NCBI RefSeq assembly: GCF_900182575.1
Contig: NZ_FXSZ01000002.1
Coordinates: forward strand, 372,001 to 436,000
Direction: 5' to 3'
From: Solitalea koreensis
GTDB taxonomy: Bacteria > Bacteroidota > Bacteroidia > Sphingobacteriales > Sphingobacteriaceae
DNA: 64,000 nucleotides
This document shows positions 7,614-15,259 of the stretch, piece by piece (the stretch's first letter is position 1; the number at the start of each line of letters is the position of its first letter). The notes under the pieces are model-generated. The model saw nothing but the letters and a program-made list of their open reading frames with translations, searched no databases and was not told where the DNA came from. The position numbers were made by a program, and so were the translations under genes.

Positions 7614-8021
7614 TTAGTTTTGGTTAAATTTTCCTTCAGTTCTCCATAATGCCTCATGTATGCTGCTGTCTATTCTTAGCAATGCCGCCTTGGCTATCAC
7701 ATTGTGAGCCATTCGGTATTGTATGCGTAAGGATTCAATGCAGGAATAGGCTTTTTCTTGCTCAAGAACCGATAGTGCATATTCATCGATGCGCATAAAT
7801 TCATTTTGCCACCATTGGCCGAAGTATTCACTTTTAGTTAAGGCATTGCGTTGCGCCAAAGCATACTTTTGAAAACGCAGGTTAATGAAGGCTGTTTTTT
7901 GTTTCTGATAGAAATCGAGCCACTCTTCTTCCTGACGCCAGCATAATAATTCACAAATCCGGTTCGCAGTTGTACCATGTTGTCTTTTTACTTTTTCTAC
8001 TTGGGTAGTTTGGTTTTCCAT
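7614..8021 (-). CDS. Unknown early phage protein, 135 residues
   Basis: No family is recognised. The protein is helical and rich in aromatic and charged residues (LLCWRQEEEWLDFYQKQK at about 25-42, and EYFGQWWQNEFMRIDEYAL at about 65-83). It lies 4 bases upstream of the DnaA-like gene and 24 bases after the P-loop ATPase, in the same operon. A structural or partner role in early phage DNA handling is inference from position only. Confidence 0.6.
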   Translation of the reverse strand: MENQTTQVEKVKRQHGTTANRICELLCWRQEEEWLDFYQKQKTAFINLRFQKYALAQRNALTKSEYFGQWWQNEFMRIDEYALSVLEQEKAYSCIESLRIQYRMAHNVIAKAALLRIDSSIHEALWRTEGKFNQN

Positions 8022-8045
8022 TCCTTTTGTATTTCGGGGTATTAG

Positions 8046-8774
8046 TTAGTTTAATGACACTTCTTTTTTTGCTAATTGTTTAATTGCAGTAGGCAGTTGC
8101 TTTTCAAGTTCTTTGTCGAGGTTGATGTTTTGAGCGTTTTTGATCTTTTCAGGGATGACTGACTCTCCATGATACAAAGCTGCCCCTTCATGCCAAATGG
8201 TATAAGATCCACCGTTTGGACCGATGTAGCGCCCCTTGGAAAATGCTTTGTAGCCTTCAACCCAAATTTTCAAGGAGGCATCATACATCACGCTCTTGGC
8301 GGCACGGCCTGAAGGTTGTTTGCCATCTGCTTGGCTGATAAAAATCAGCAGCTTGTTTTTGTGCTTTTTCTTAAACTCCAAGTATTTAGCAAAGCTCAAT
8401 CCTGCATATTGCCAGCTATCAATAACAACGAAAGAAGGTGATTTTGGCTTATCCAGCCGCACGCTTAACTCATCAATTGGCTCACACAATAGAAGTAGTT
8501 TCTTCTTTACGGATGCCATGCCTGTCTTTCTGAAAGCGTTCTGCATGGTTTTGGCATCTCCTTCTTCTAAGCTGTTGTATGCTACTCTGCCGAAACGCGT
8601 CAGTTCTTTGCAAAGCTGTAAGGTGAAGCTCGTTTTACCGTTTCCGGAGTTACCCCAAATGAACCACACGCCTGTAGTTTCAGGGTTTTCAAATGCATCA
8701 TACCAATCGCCTTGGAAATCGAATGATTTGTACTTCTTATTTAATAGATCGCTTACCGATAATGCTCTTGCCAT
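8046..8774 (-). CDS. RecA-like P-loop ATPase of the phage early operon
   Basis: The 242-residue protein has a Walker A loop (GNSGNGKTS, about residues 40-48) and a Walker B strand (SFVVIDSWQ, about 110-118), followed by an ISQADGKQPSGRAAK segment (about 148-162) like the sensor strand of RecA/DnaB-type ATPases. It is shorter than a full RecA or helicase. It starts just after MuB stops (1-base gap). Phage genomes often carry such RecA-core proteins, for example Sak4-type annealing ATPases; here it could also be a helicase loader. The exact role is unknown. Confidence 0.7.
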   Translation of the reverse strand: MARALSVSDLLNKKYKSFDFQGDWYDAFENPETTGVWFIWGNSGNGKTSFTLQLCKELTRFGRVAYNSLEEGDAKTMQNAFRKTGMASVKKKLLLLCEPIDELSVRLDKPKSPSFVVIDSWQYAGLSFAKYLEFKKKHKNKLLIFISQADGKQPSGRAAKSVMYDASLKIWVEGYKAFSKGRYIGPNGGSYTIWHEGAALYHGESVIPEKIKNAQNINLDKELEKQLPTAIKQLAKKEVSLN

Positions 8775-8775
8775 G

Positions 8776-9648
8776 TTATGCGCTTATTTTCTTACGTACT
8801 TCCTTTAAGTTTCTCAGTGTGAAATCAGCCTGAGCAATGGTTTTGTTTACATCTACATCTGCGGGAAAATTGGCTCGGATGATTAATCCAGATTGTATCA
8901 TTTTGAATTGCTTCAGGTCCTCATTTCCATCCGGACTGGCTTTTTGGTAACGATTGCCGTAGCGGCTAAAAATTTCGGTGTAGCCCACTTTGCGGTATTC
9001 TATGCGGGTATCTATTTTCTTTCTTAAGCCGTCAGCACCCATCATGTACCATCCGCAGAACCCTTCAGTAGCATTCCACAGGGCTTTAAGTTCTAAAAAT
9101 GCTCCGTAATCAAGGTCACCCGCCTCGTCCAGTATGATTAAGGGATTATCCAATTGACGGAGGTAAAAAACAAGGTCAGCATATACGTCCAAATACTTGC
9201 CTGTATAACCTACTCCAAACTCTTTAGCGATGTGTTTAACTAATCGCTGCTTTGATTTATACTGAGAGCAGTCAACATACACTGCATTTTTGTTGCTCGT
9301 TGCGTAATGTTTGGCGGTGTGTGTTTTGCCAATGTCAGCTATGTCACAGAGTAAGCGGCTAGCTGATTTTTGCTGACAAAAAGCCAATTGAGAAGTGATG
9401 AACTCAAATACAGGGGTTTTAGCAGTGTTCCAAAGCAAAGAGTTTCCAACTTGAACATTACACTGTCGTGCAAGACTAATCCAAACAGCATCGCTCAACA
9501 CCCTTTCGGTTTCACCATTTTTAATACGGCTATACTGAGCAGTGTTAATGCCTAAGAACACTGCAAATTTTGCATCGCTGCCACTAAATAGCGCTCTGCG
9601 TTCCTGCAGAACTGTGATTACTCGTTTTTTTAACTCGGTAGTGATCAT
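8776..9648 (-). CDS. MuB-like transposition ATPase (AAA family)
   Basis: The 290-residue protein has a helix-turn-helix in residues 20-60 (FAVFLGINTAQYSRIKNGE), then an AAA core: a Walker A-like CDIADIGKTHTA (about residues 101-112) and Walker B PLIILDEAGDLD (about 170-181). The layout of an N-terminal HTH plus AAA core matches phage MuB, which binds target DNA with ATP and delivers it to the transposase. The Walker A motif lacks the usual first Gly. It is 22 bases downstream of the transposase, as in Mu. Confidence 0.85.
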   Translation of the reverse strand: MITTELKKRVITVLQERRALFSGSDAKFAVFLGINTAQYSRIKNGETERVLSDAVWISLARQCNVQVGNSLLWNTAKTPVFEFITSQLAFCQQKSASRLLCDIADIGKTHTAKHYATSNKNAVYVDCSQYKSKQRLVKHIAKEFGVGYTGKYLDVYADLVFYLRQLDNPLIILDEAGDLDYGAFLELKALWNATEGFCGWYMMGADGLRKKIDTRIEYRKVGYTEIFSRYGNRYQKASPDGNEDLKQFKMIQSGLIIRANFPADVDVNKTIAQADFTLRNLKEVRKKISA

Positions 9649-9670
9649 TTTTTATTGGTTTAAATAGTTT

Positions 9671-11710
9671 TTAAAGGTCATTTATAGCTCGTTCACTGTA
9701 CCACTCTCCATTGTATTGTTGCATTGCTTCATCAAGATTAAACTCGGCAGATGGCTCTAGAGCGGCTGGAACTATCTCAACTTTGGATTTGTTGACAGCT
9801 GCTATTGTTTCTATCGGTATCAATTCAGGCTTAAAGAGTTTGCCAGCTCTGCCATCTTTGATCATTTTATCGTATTGAGCTGTATAGGCCGATTGAGCTT
9901 CATAGGTTATTGAGTCCGTGTCGGTCCATTCAGCCTTGGCAGTATTGAAAGTTGCCGATTTTTCACATTTGCAGATATAATCACCATGCTGATAGATGTA
10001 CACCTCAGTGATTTCTCCAAATTCATTTGGCAGCCAGTACGCATCAACCGTGTAATTGTTAGGTTTTAAGCGACTGATCATGGCAGGACTTGGCAATTCG
10101 TATTCGTTGTATTTGACAGTAAGGTATTTACTGCGCTTAATACTGGTTTGCGTATGATTGCCGATACATTTCAGCCAAGCTGAACGATTTGGCTGTCTTA
10201 GCTCAGGATTGATATTGTAACACAGCACTTGCCAGCGGCTCATGCCCGGATATTTCTTTTGTTTAGGATGCAGCTCATTGTTATAAGCTACAATAGCCGC
10301 TAAATCATCCGCCATCAAGCGGTCATATTGGTAATTGGTTTCGGTATACTCATCATTTACCTTGTTACTTTTGGTGCGATACGCTTCGCTTTTAGCCCAC
10401 CAGCGACCAATGCCTGATTGTTTCCCTTTTTCTGCACCATACTTCTTGGCCTTATTGAAATGCTCGGCGTGTTTTTCTTGCGAGTTACCAGGAGCGCAGA
10501 TGCGTAGAATAGGGAACATTGCTTCTAAATCATCAAAAAATTTATTGACAAGGTGATTCTCTACCTCAACCTCCATGGGTACGCCCCATTTTTGAGCATC
10601 CATCAACCTGAACATATCGCGCAAGCAATCAATGAACAACGCTTCATCTTTATTGCGACTATAAGCCTTTCCGACTACTGCACCGCTGGTAACATCATAA
10701 GCGTAGTATGCTTTAACACGACCTCCTCCAATCAGCTTGCGAGGCAAATCACGGTCGTCCATTGAAACCTTGCTAAAAGAATAATTCGGAGCATGACGGC
10801 GTGCATGAGGGCGGTGCGTGTTGTTGTAGTCGAGTGAATCCAAGCGGCTTTTGTCAACCAATGCACGGTTCAATGGGTTGTTGATATAGGCCCATACAGT
10901 CGCCTCGCTGATTTCAATGCTTTCGCCGTTTCTCGTAAAGTCAGCACGGTTAAAGAATTCACCGGTTTGTTTATCCACTACATCAAACTTTCCGGCTAAA
11001 AAGAGCTTATACAGTTCATGCACAGAAACCGCAAAAGGTTTGTTTTCCATGGAATACAAACTAAGGAGCATGCTTTCAACCAATGCATTCACCTTGCGGC
11101 TGTTATCGTTGCCAAACTTACCACTGATTAAGGTTTTGTAGCCATCACGCTTGTAGTTGGCAAGCGTACGGCGCAAGCTTGGCGATTTTAAAGTATGGCC
11201 ACTCTTAGCTTGGAACTTTTCAACGTTTTCAAGCACGATTTCCCATGTATAGCCGGTTGATCCTCCTAATTTTTTGCGATTCGATTTTACCAAAGCCTGT
11301 ACTTTGATAATGGCGTTTAACACTGAGGCGTTTGTAGTGTATTCTTTGATGTATTCGGCCTTTAAATTTCTGCCGTCTGGACGCTCATAGTTAGCATAGT
11401 AATCGGATGCCTGTTGATCACGCACATAATATTGTTCAATCAAATTCGGTACTGCTGACTTTGGATCACCAAATTTTTCAATGCAGAGGTGTTGCCATTC
11501 GGTAGGTAGATAGTCCCAGTTTAATAAAACCTCATTGCCTAAGCCTTTGCCTGGCCGTAATCTAAACCCTTCATTTCTTCTTGCTCTCTTTTCATACGCA
11601 CTATAACTCAATACGGCAATGCTGCTCTCGTTTCTTCTATCGACATCCGATAGAACGAAGCTTAGCCGTACGCCAATTTGGTTGTTATATGTTTCGTAAG
11701 CAGATAGCAT
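9671..11710 (-). CDS. MuA-type phage transposase (DDE/rve integrase)
   Basis: At 679 residues it matches full-length MuA (663). The N-terminal half (about 1-320) holds DNA-binding helices. The rve-type catalytic core starts near residue 325: AYDVTSGAVVGKAYS (Asp at about 336), then PMEVEVENHLV (acidic residue at about 381), then CAPGNSQEKHAEHF (Glu at about 409). After it come a beta-barrel-like segment and a basic C-terminus, as in MuA. It catalyses phage integration and replicative transposition, binding the phage ends. The second catalytic position looks like Glu rather than Asp. It is first in the early operon after one small regulator. Confidence 0.92.
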   Translation of the reverse strand: MLSAYETYNNQIGVRLSFVLSDVDRRNESSIAVLSYSAYEKRARRNEGFRLRPGKGLGNEVLLNWDYLPTEWQHLCIEKFGDPKSAVPNLIEQYYVRDQQASDYYANYERPDGRNLKAEYIKEYTTNASVLNAIIKVQALVKSNRKKLGGSTGYTWEIVLENVEKFQAKSGHTLKSPSLRRTLANYKRDGYKTLISGKFGNDNSRKVNALVESMLLSLYSMENKPFAVSVHELYKLFLAGKFDVVDKQTGEFFNRADFTRNGESIEISEATVWAYINNPLNRALVDKSRLDSLDYNNTHRPHARRHAPNYSFSKVSMDDRDLPRKLIGGGRVKAYYAYDVTSGAVVGKAYSRNKDEALFIDCLRDMFRLMDAQKWGVPMEVEVENHLVNKFFDDLEAMFPILRICAPGNSQEKHAEHFNKAKKYGAEKGKQSGIGRWWAKSEAYRTKSNKVNDEYTETNYQYDRLMADDLAAIVAYNNELHPKQKKYPGMSRWQVLCYNINPELRQPNRSAWLKCIGNHTQTSIKRSKYLTVKYNEYELPSPAMISRLKPNNYTVDAYWLPNEFGEITEVYIYQHGDYICKCEKSATFNTAKAEWTDTDSITYEAQSAYTAQYDKMIKDGRAGKLFKPELIPIETIAAVNKSKVEIVPAALEPSAEFNLDEAMQQYNGEWYSERAINDL

Positions 11711-11724
11711 GTTTTTAATTCTTA

Positions 11725-12027
11725 TTATTTGGTTTTTCTATTTCGCAATAAGTGTTTGCGGCTTTCAATTATTTCCTCCAGTGCATCTACTACTTCATTA
11801 TGATAGGCTGAGCCTCCACGATCAAAAGCTTTTTGAGCATAATCAGCACTAATGCCCACGATTTCTCCAACCAAGGTCCAATCACCTTTACGTATTGACT
11901 GGTAAAGCTCAAACAAGCAACATCTGTACAGCTCCATTCCTTTAACTTCTTTCTCGGTTGGCTTTTCCTTCATTTTATATGGGCCAAAGTTGAGCGGGTA
12001 CTTTTCCCTAATTTCTTTCGCTTTCAT
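11725..12027 (-). CDS. Small early regulator, Ner-like position
   Basis: This 100-residue protein occupies the position of Mu ner, between the repressor and transposase A. It is helical, and the segment WTLVGEIVGISADYAQKAFDR (about residues 49-70) has helix-turn-helix spacing. The C-terminus (VVDALEEIIESRKHLL) is a helix common in small phage regulators. It is 14 bases before the transposase gene, so it is probably the first gene of the early operon and lies directly behind the operator cluster at 12053-12125. Function as an early-transcription regulator is inferred from context. Confidence 0.6.
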   Translation of the reverse strand: MKAKEIREKYPLNFGPYKMKEKPTEKEVKGMELYRCCLFELYQSIRKGDWTLVGEIVGISADYAQKAFDRGGSAYHNEVVDALEEIIESRKHLLRNRKTK

Positions 12028-12052
12028 TTCTGTCTTGTTTTTAATAACTATA

Positions 12053-12125
12053 TTCGAACTATCAACACGACAAACATCGAAACTTATTTCGAAATATCAA
12101 AGTATATTTCGAAAATACTTTCGAA
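12053..12125. promoter_or_regulatory. Repressor operator cluster: four TTCGAA sites
   Basis: TTCGAA occurs at 12053-12058, 12088-12093, 12108-12113 and 12120-12125, all in the 119-bp gap between the divergent repressor and early operon. The second sits in a 12-bp perfect palindrome (12085-12096) and the third in an 8-bp one (TTTCGAAA, 12107-12114). This is the expected layout of a repressor switch region with several operators; which protein binds is inference. Confidence 0.65.
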
Positions 12126-12146
12126 TAATCATGCATTCGGTAAAAT

Positions 12147-12821
12147 ATGAATGATATAACTAAGAAAATCAACGAGATAGCGATCAAGTATTTTGACGAC
12201 AATAACTCAAAATTTGCAAAAGAGATGGATACGAGTGAGGCCAATATTAGAAACTACCGAACGAGGATTGTTCCCAAATTAGAATTTTTAAAAGCACTTC
12301 ACTCTAAACTCGATATAAGTTTCGAGTGGCTGCTTGGAGATAATGAGGAAAGCCCGATAAAATCAGACATCCCGGCAGCTATATTATCAACAAATGAACA
12401 TGGAAAGATAAAAACCAAAGGGATTCCGCTCATTCCAATAGAAGCAATGGCCGGTTATGGCAAAGGGGATGTGCAGATATTGGAGAATGACTTATCGGAA
12501 AAATATCATGTGCCTGATTTCGCTCAAAAAGGTGCTAAATATTTGATTAGAGTAAGCGGGAACAGCATGTATCCTAAGTACAGCAATGGGGATCTGTTAG
12601 CCTGCCGCCCGGTTACAGATTTAACCTTTTTTCAATGGGGCAAAGTGTATGTACTTGATACCGATCAGGGACCTCTAGTTAAACGCCTTTTTGAAAGCAA
12701 CAAAAGCGATGATCATTTAGAATGCAGATCAGATAACAAAGAGTATTACCCTCCATTTATGCTTCCTAAAACATCAATACGGCAAGTCGCTATTGTTGTC
12801 GGTGTTATTAGATTGGATTAG
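12147..12821 (+). CDS. LexA/CI-type phage repressor with S24 autoprotease domain
   Basis: This 224-residue protein has an N-terminal helix-turn-helix (residues about 18-55, including KEMDTSEANIRNYRTR) and a C-terminal S24 peptidase domain. The Ala-Gly autocleavage site is visible in IEAMAGYGKG (about residues 99-108), the catalytic Ser in VSGNSMYPKY (about 139) and the Lys in GPLVKRLF (about 177). It should maintain lysogeny by repressing the early operon and be cleaved on RecA activation. It is divergent from the early operon across the TTCGAA cluster, the same order as the Mu c/ner region. Confidence 0.9.
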   Translation: MNDITKKINEIAIKYFDDNNSKFAKEMDTSEANIRNYRTRIVPKLEFLKALHSKLDISFEWLLGDNEESPIKSDIPAAILSTNEHGKIKTKGIPLIPIEAMAGYGKGDVQILENDLSEKYHVPDFAQKGAKYLIRVSGNSMYPKYSNGDLLACRPVTDLTFFQWGKVYVLDTDQGPLVKRLFESNKSDDHLECRSDNKEYYPPFMLPKTSIRQVAIVVGVIRLD

Positions 12822-13025
12822 TTTACAATTCGTTATTTACACAAAATCACACACACACTTACATTAGTATTAAAAATCGTAATGAACTAGTATTCAGTAA
12901 ACTACTGCTGTTTTGCTATAAAACACTAATGTCATAAGAGGTACTATATATATTGTATTTAATACAATTAATGACCATATACACCCACTAAGTGCATATA
13001 CCAATCATATTTTTAACTCACAAAA

Positions 13026-13061
13026 TGTCCGTCTAAGTGTCCGCCTAAGTGTCCGCCTAAT
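13026..13061. repeat. Three tandem 12-bp repeats, TGTCCGyCTAAG
   Basis: TGTCCGTCTAAG, TGTCCGCCTAAG and TGTCCGCCTAAT lie head to tail with a period of exactly 12 bases. They are not in a gene. They begin with TG, as Mu-like ends do, and lie near the expected phage end, so transposase-binding or end-proximal repeats are possible. The link to the transposase is inference. Confidence 0.7.
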
Positions 13062-13090
13062 TCAGTTTTTATACATTTTATAGAACATAA

Positions 13091-13125
13091 AAAAGCCCTA
13101 AACATATCCAATGTTTAGGGCTTTT
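13091..13125. terminator. Strong bidirectional terminator past the repressor
   Basis: AAAAGCCCTAAACAT (13091-13105) and ATGTTTAGGGCTTTT (13111-13125) form a perfect 15-bp stem with a 5-base loop and A/T runs on both sides. It would end repressor transcription on the plus strand and could insulate dnaB. Confidence 0.85.
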
Positions 13126-13178
13126 AAAGGTCATTTAAGCTGTTCTTAAAAGGCCCTTAAACTTCGTTTTTATAGCTG

Positions 13179-13290
13179 AAATGGTGTATTTACAGGGTTT
13201 TATACAGGCAAGTGGTAGTTATTGAAACAGGAGGCATCATTACAGCCGTTCAAATGGGAGCCTAATAGAAGTAAATGGTAGTTTTTTTAC
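13179..13290 (+). repeat. Three spaced direct repeats, candidate transposase end-binding sites
   Basis: AAATGGTGTATTTAC (13179-13193), AAGTGGTAGTTATTG (13210-13224) and AAATGGTAGTTTTTTTAC (13273-13290) share an ARTGGTRKT core in one orientation with uneven spacing (31 and 63 bases). Uneven direct end sites resemble the L1-L3 arrangement of Mu ends. The similarity is short, so this is only a candidate. Confidence 0.35.
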
Positions 13291-13611
13291 ATTTCGTTTC
13301 AAAGCGCCATTTTTAAAAAACAGTTCAAAATCGGCGCTAATAATACCAAAAAGCCATTTTTTGCCGTTTTACCGTTTTATATTATTTAACATTTTGTTTT
13401 AACCCCCATATTTTCACATTTAAAGAGTTATCAACACACCCTCAAACAAATTACTAAACAAGTGATTATCTGCAAATTAATTACACTACCAACAGTTTAT
13501 CAACAATTCATGTTAATAAGTACACCAAATTTAATTACCCTTGAGAGCAGGATCTTATGTGTGTTTTTCCGGTGTTTATAATAAAAAAGGTCTCCTGCCA
13601 ATTGAATTAAA

Positions 13612-13619
13612 TATATTTG
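13612..13619 (+). promoter_or_regulatory. Bacteroidota -7 box of the dnaB promoter
   Basis: TATATTTG (13612-13619) matches the Bacteroidota -7 consensus TAnnTTTG exactly and lies 38 bases before the dnaB start. A clear TTG -33 element at the usual distance is not obvious. Confidence 0.55.
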
Positions 13620-13656
13620 CACACTCAAAACATAAGAAACAAGGAACCCAAATTGT

Positions 13657-15222
13657 ATGACTGATAACTTCGACCCTAAAGGAACTCAACGCCAAAAAAA
13701 TGATAGAAGAACAGCCCGACAATTCTCCACTACCCTTCCAGGAGGTAAATTACAGCCCCAAGCAATTGAATTAGAAGAAGCCGTATTAGGTTCTGTTATG
13801 ATCGAAAAAAACGCATTAACTTCTGTTATTGAGTTTTTACGGCCAGAAATATTTTATAAAGATGCTCATCAAAAAATTTATCAGGCCATTATCGATCTTT
13901 ATAATAATTCCCAACCTATTGACATACTTACCGTAACGAATCAGTTACGTCAAAAAGCTGAATTAGAATTAGTTGGAGGGGCATATTATATTACTGAACT
14001 TACCAATCGAATTGCCTCAGCTGCCAATATCGAATTTCATGCAAGGATCATAACACAAAAATATCTTCAGCGCGAGCTCATCCGTATCTCAACAGATACA
14101 GTAAATATGGCTTATGAAGATACAACCGATATCTTTGAACTACTTGATAAAGCAGAAGGCGATCTTTTTAAAATTACTGAAGGTAACTTGCGTAGAAACG
14201 CGGAAAGCATGTCTGATTTGATTAAAAAATCAATCACGGAGATTGAAAGTTTAAAAGACAGACCTGATGGGCTAACAGGCGTTCCTTCCGGGTTTACTGC
14301 TTTAGATCGCGTTACTTCCGGTTGGCAGAGATCCGACTTAGTAATTGTTGCTGCTCGTCCTGCAATGGGTAAAACAGCATTTATTTTAAGTGCACTCAGA
14401 AACGCAGCTGTTGGTTTTAACAAACCTGTAGCCGTATTCTCACTCGAAATGTCGTCGGTTCAATTGGTTAATCGTTTGATTTCTGGTGAAGCTGAACTTG
14501 AATCTGAAAAGCTTAAAAAAGGGAATTTGGCACAACATGAATGGCAACAACTCCATTCAAAAATTGGAAAATTAGCCACCGCTCCTATTTATATAGATGA
14601 CACGCCTGCCCTGAATATTTTTGAACTTCGTGCAAAAGTTCGCCGTATGAAACAGCATTATGGCATCGAAATGATCGTAATCGACTATTTACAGCTGATG
14701 CATGGTTCAAGTGAAAAAGGTGGCAATCGTGAACAAGAAATTAGTGCTATTTCACGTTCCTTAAAAGGAATTGCCAAAGAATTGAACGTTCCGGTAATTG
14801 CACTTTCGCAGCTAAGCCGGGCTGTTGAAACGCGTGGTGGCGATAAAAAGCCAATGCTATCCGATTTACGTGAGTCTGGATCTATTGAGCAGGATGCCGA
14901 TATGGTAATATTCCTTTATCGTCCGGAGTACTATGGCTTCACGCAAGATGAAAGTGGACGATCAACCGCAGGCGTTGCCGAAGTAATTATCGCTAAACAC
15001 CGTAATGGTTCATTGGATACCGTTCCTCTTCGATTCCAAGGAAAATACATTAAATTCTCCGATCTTGAAGAGGATAATTTTGGATTCAGCAATGACTCAG
15101 GATTGTCTCCTTTATCTCCATCTTCCAACTTTAATAACCTTGAAAGTGCAGGATCCGGCACAATCACACTTGCTTCCAAAAACTGGGACAAGCATGATGA
15201 TGACGACAATGTACCGTTTTAA
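13657..15222 (+). CDS. dnaB: Replicative DNA helicase
   Basis: The 521-residue protein is a standard DnaB. It has the N-terminal helical domain (about residues 35-135, LQPQAIELEEAVLGSVMIE), a linker, and the RecA-like helicase domain with GVPSGFTALD, Walker A ARPAMGKTAF (about 232-241), Walker B MIVIDYLQLM (about 340-349) and LSQLSRAVE followed by SGSIEQDADMV. The acidic C-terminal tail (HDDDDNVPF) is typical of Bacteroidota. It unwinds the chromosomal replication fork. It is the first host gene beyond the prophage. Convergent chrA starts 37 bases past its stop. Confidence 0.98.
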   Translation: MTDNFDPKGTQRQKNDRRTARQFSTTLPGGKLQPQAIELEEAVLGSVMIEKNALTSVIEFLRPEIFYKDAHQKIYQAIIDLYNNSQPIDILTVTNQLRQKAELELVGGAYYITELTNRIASAANIEFHARIITQKYLQRELIRISTDTVNMAYEDTTDIFELLDKAEGDLFKITEGNLRRNAESMSDLIKKSITEIESLKDRPDGLTGVPSGFTALDRVTSGWQRSDLVIVAARPAMGKTAFILSALRNAAVGFNKPVAVFSLEMSSVQLVNRLISGEAELESEKLKKGNLAQHEWQQLHSKIGKLATAPIYIDDTPALNIFELRAKVRRMKQHYGIEMIVIDYLQLMHGSSEKGGNREQEISAISRSLKGIAKELNVPVIALSQLSRAVETRGGDKKPMLSDLRESGSIEQDADMVIFLYRPEYYGFTQDESGRSTAGVAEVIIAKHRNGSLDTVPLRFQGKYIKFSDLEEDNFGFSNDSGLSPLSPSSNFNNLESAGSGTITLASKNWDKHDDDDNVPF

Positions 15223-15259
15223 TTCCCACATGGATTATAGTATAAAACCATTATTGGTT

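Larger units (their letters stand above)
12822..13656. other. 835-bp non-coding stretch holding the prophage end and the dnaB promoter
   Basis: I see no gene here. From left to right it holds: inverted ACATTAGT/ACTAATGT copies (near 12860 and 12925), three tandem 12-bp repeats, a strong bidirectional terminator, three spaced TGGTxG-type direct repeats, an imperfect inverted repeat AGCGCC/GGCGCT (13303-13338), and AT-rich DNA leading to a Bacteroidota -7 box before dnaB. The phage-host junction must lie here, since the phage repressor is on one side and dnaB on the other, but I cannot place it exactly. Confidence 0.6.
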
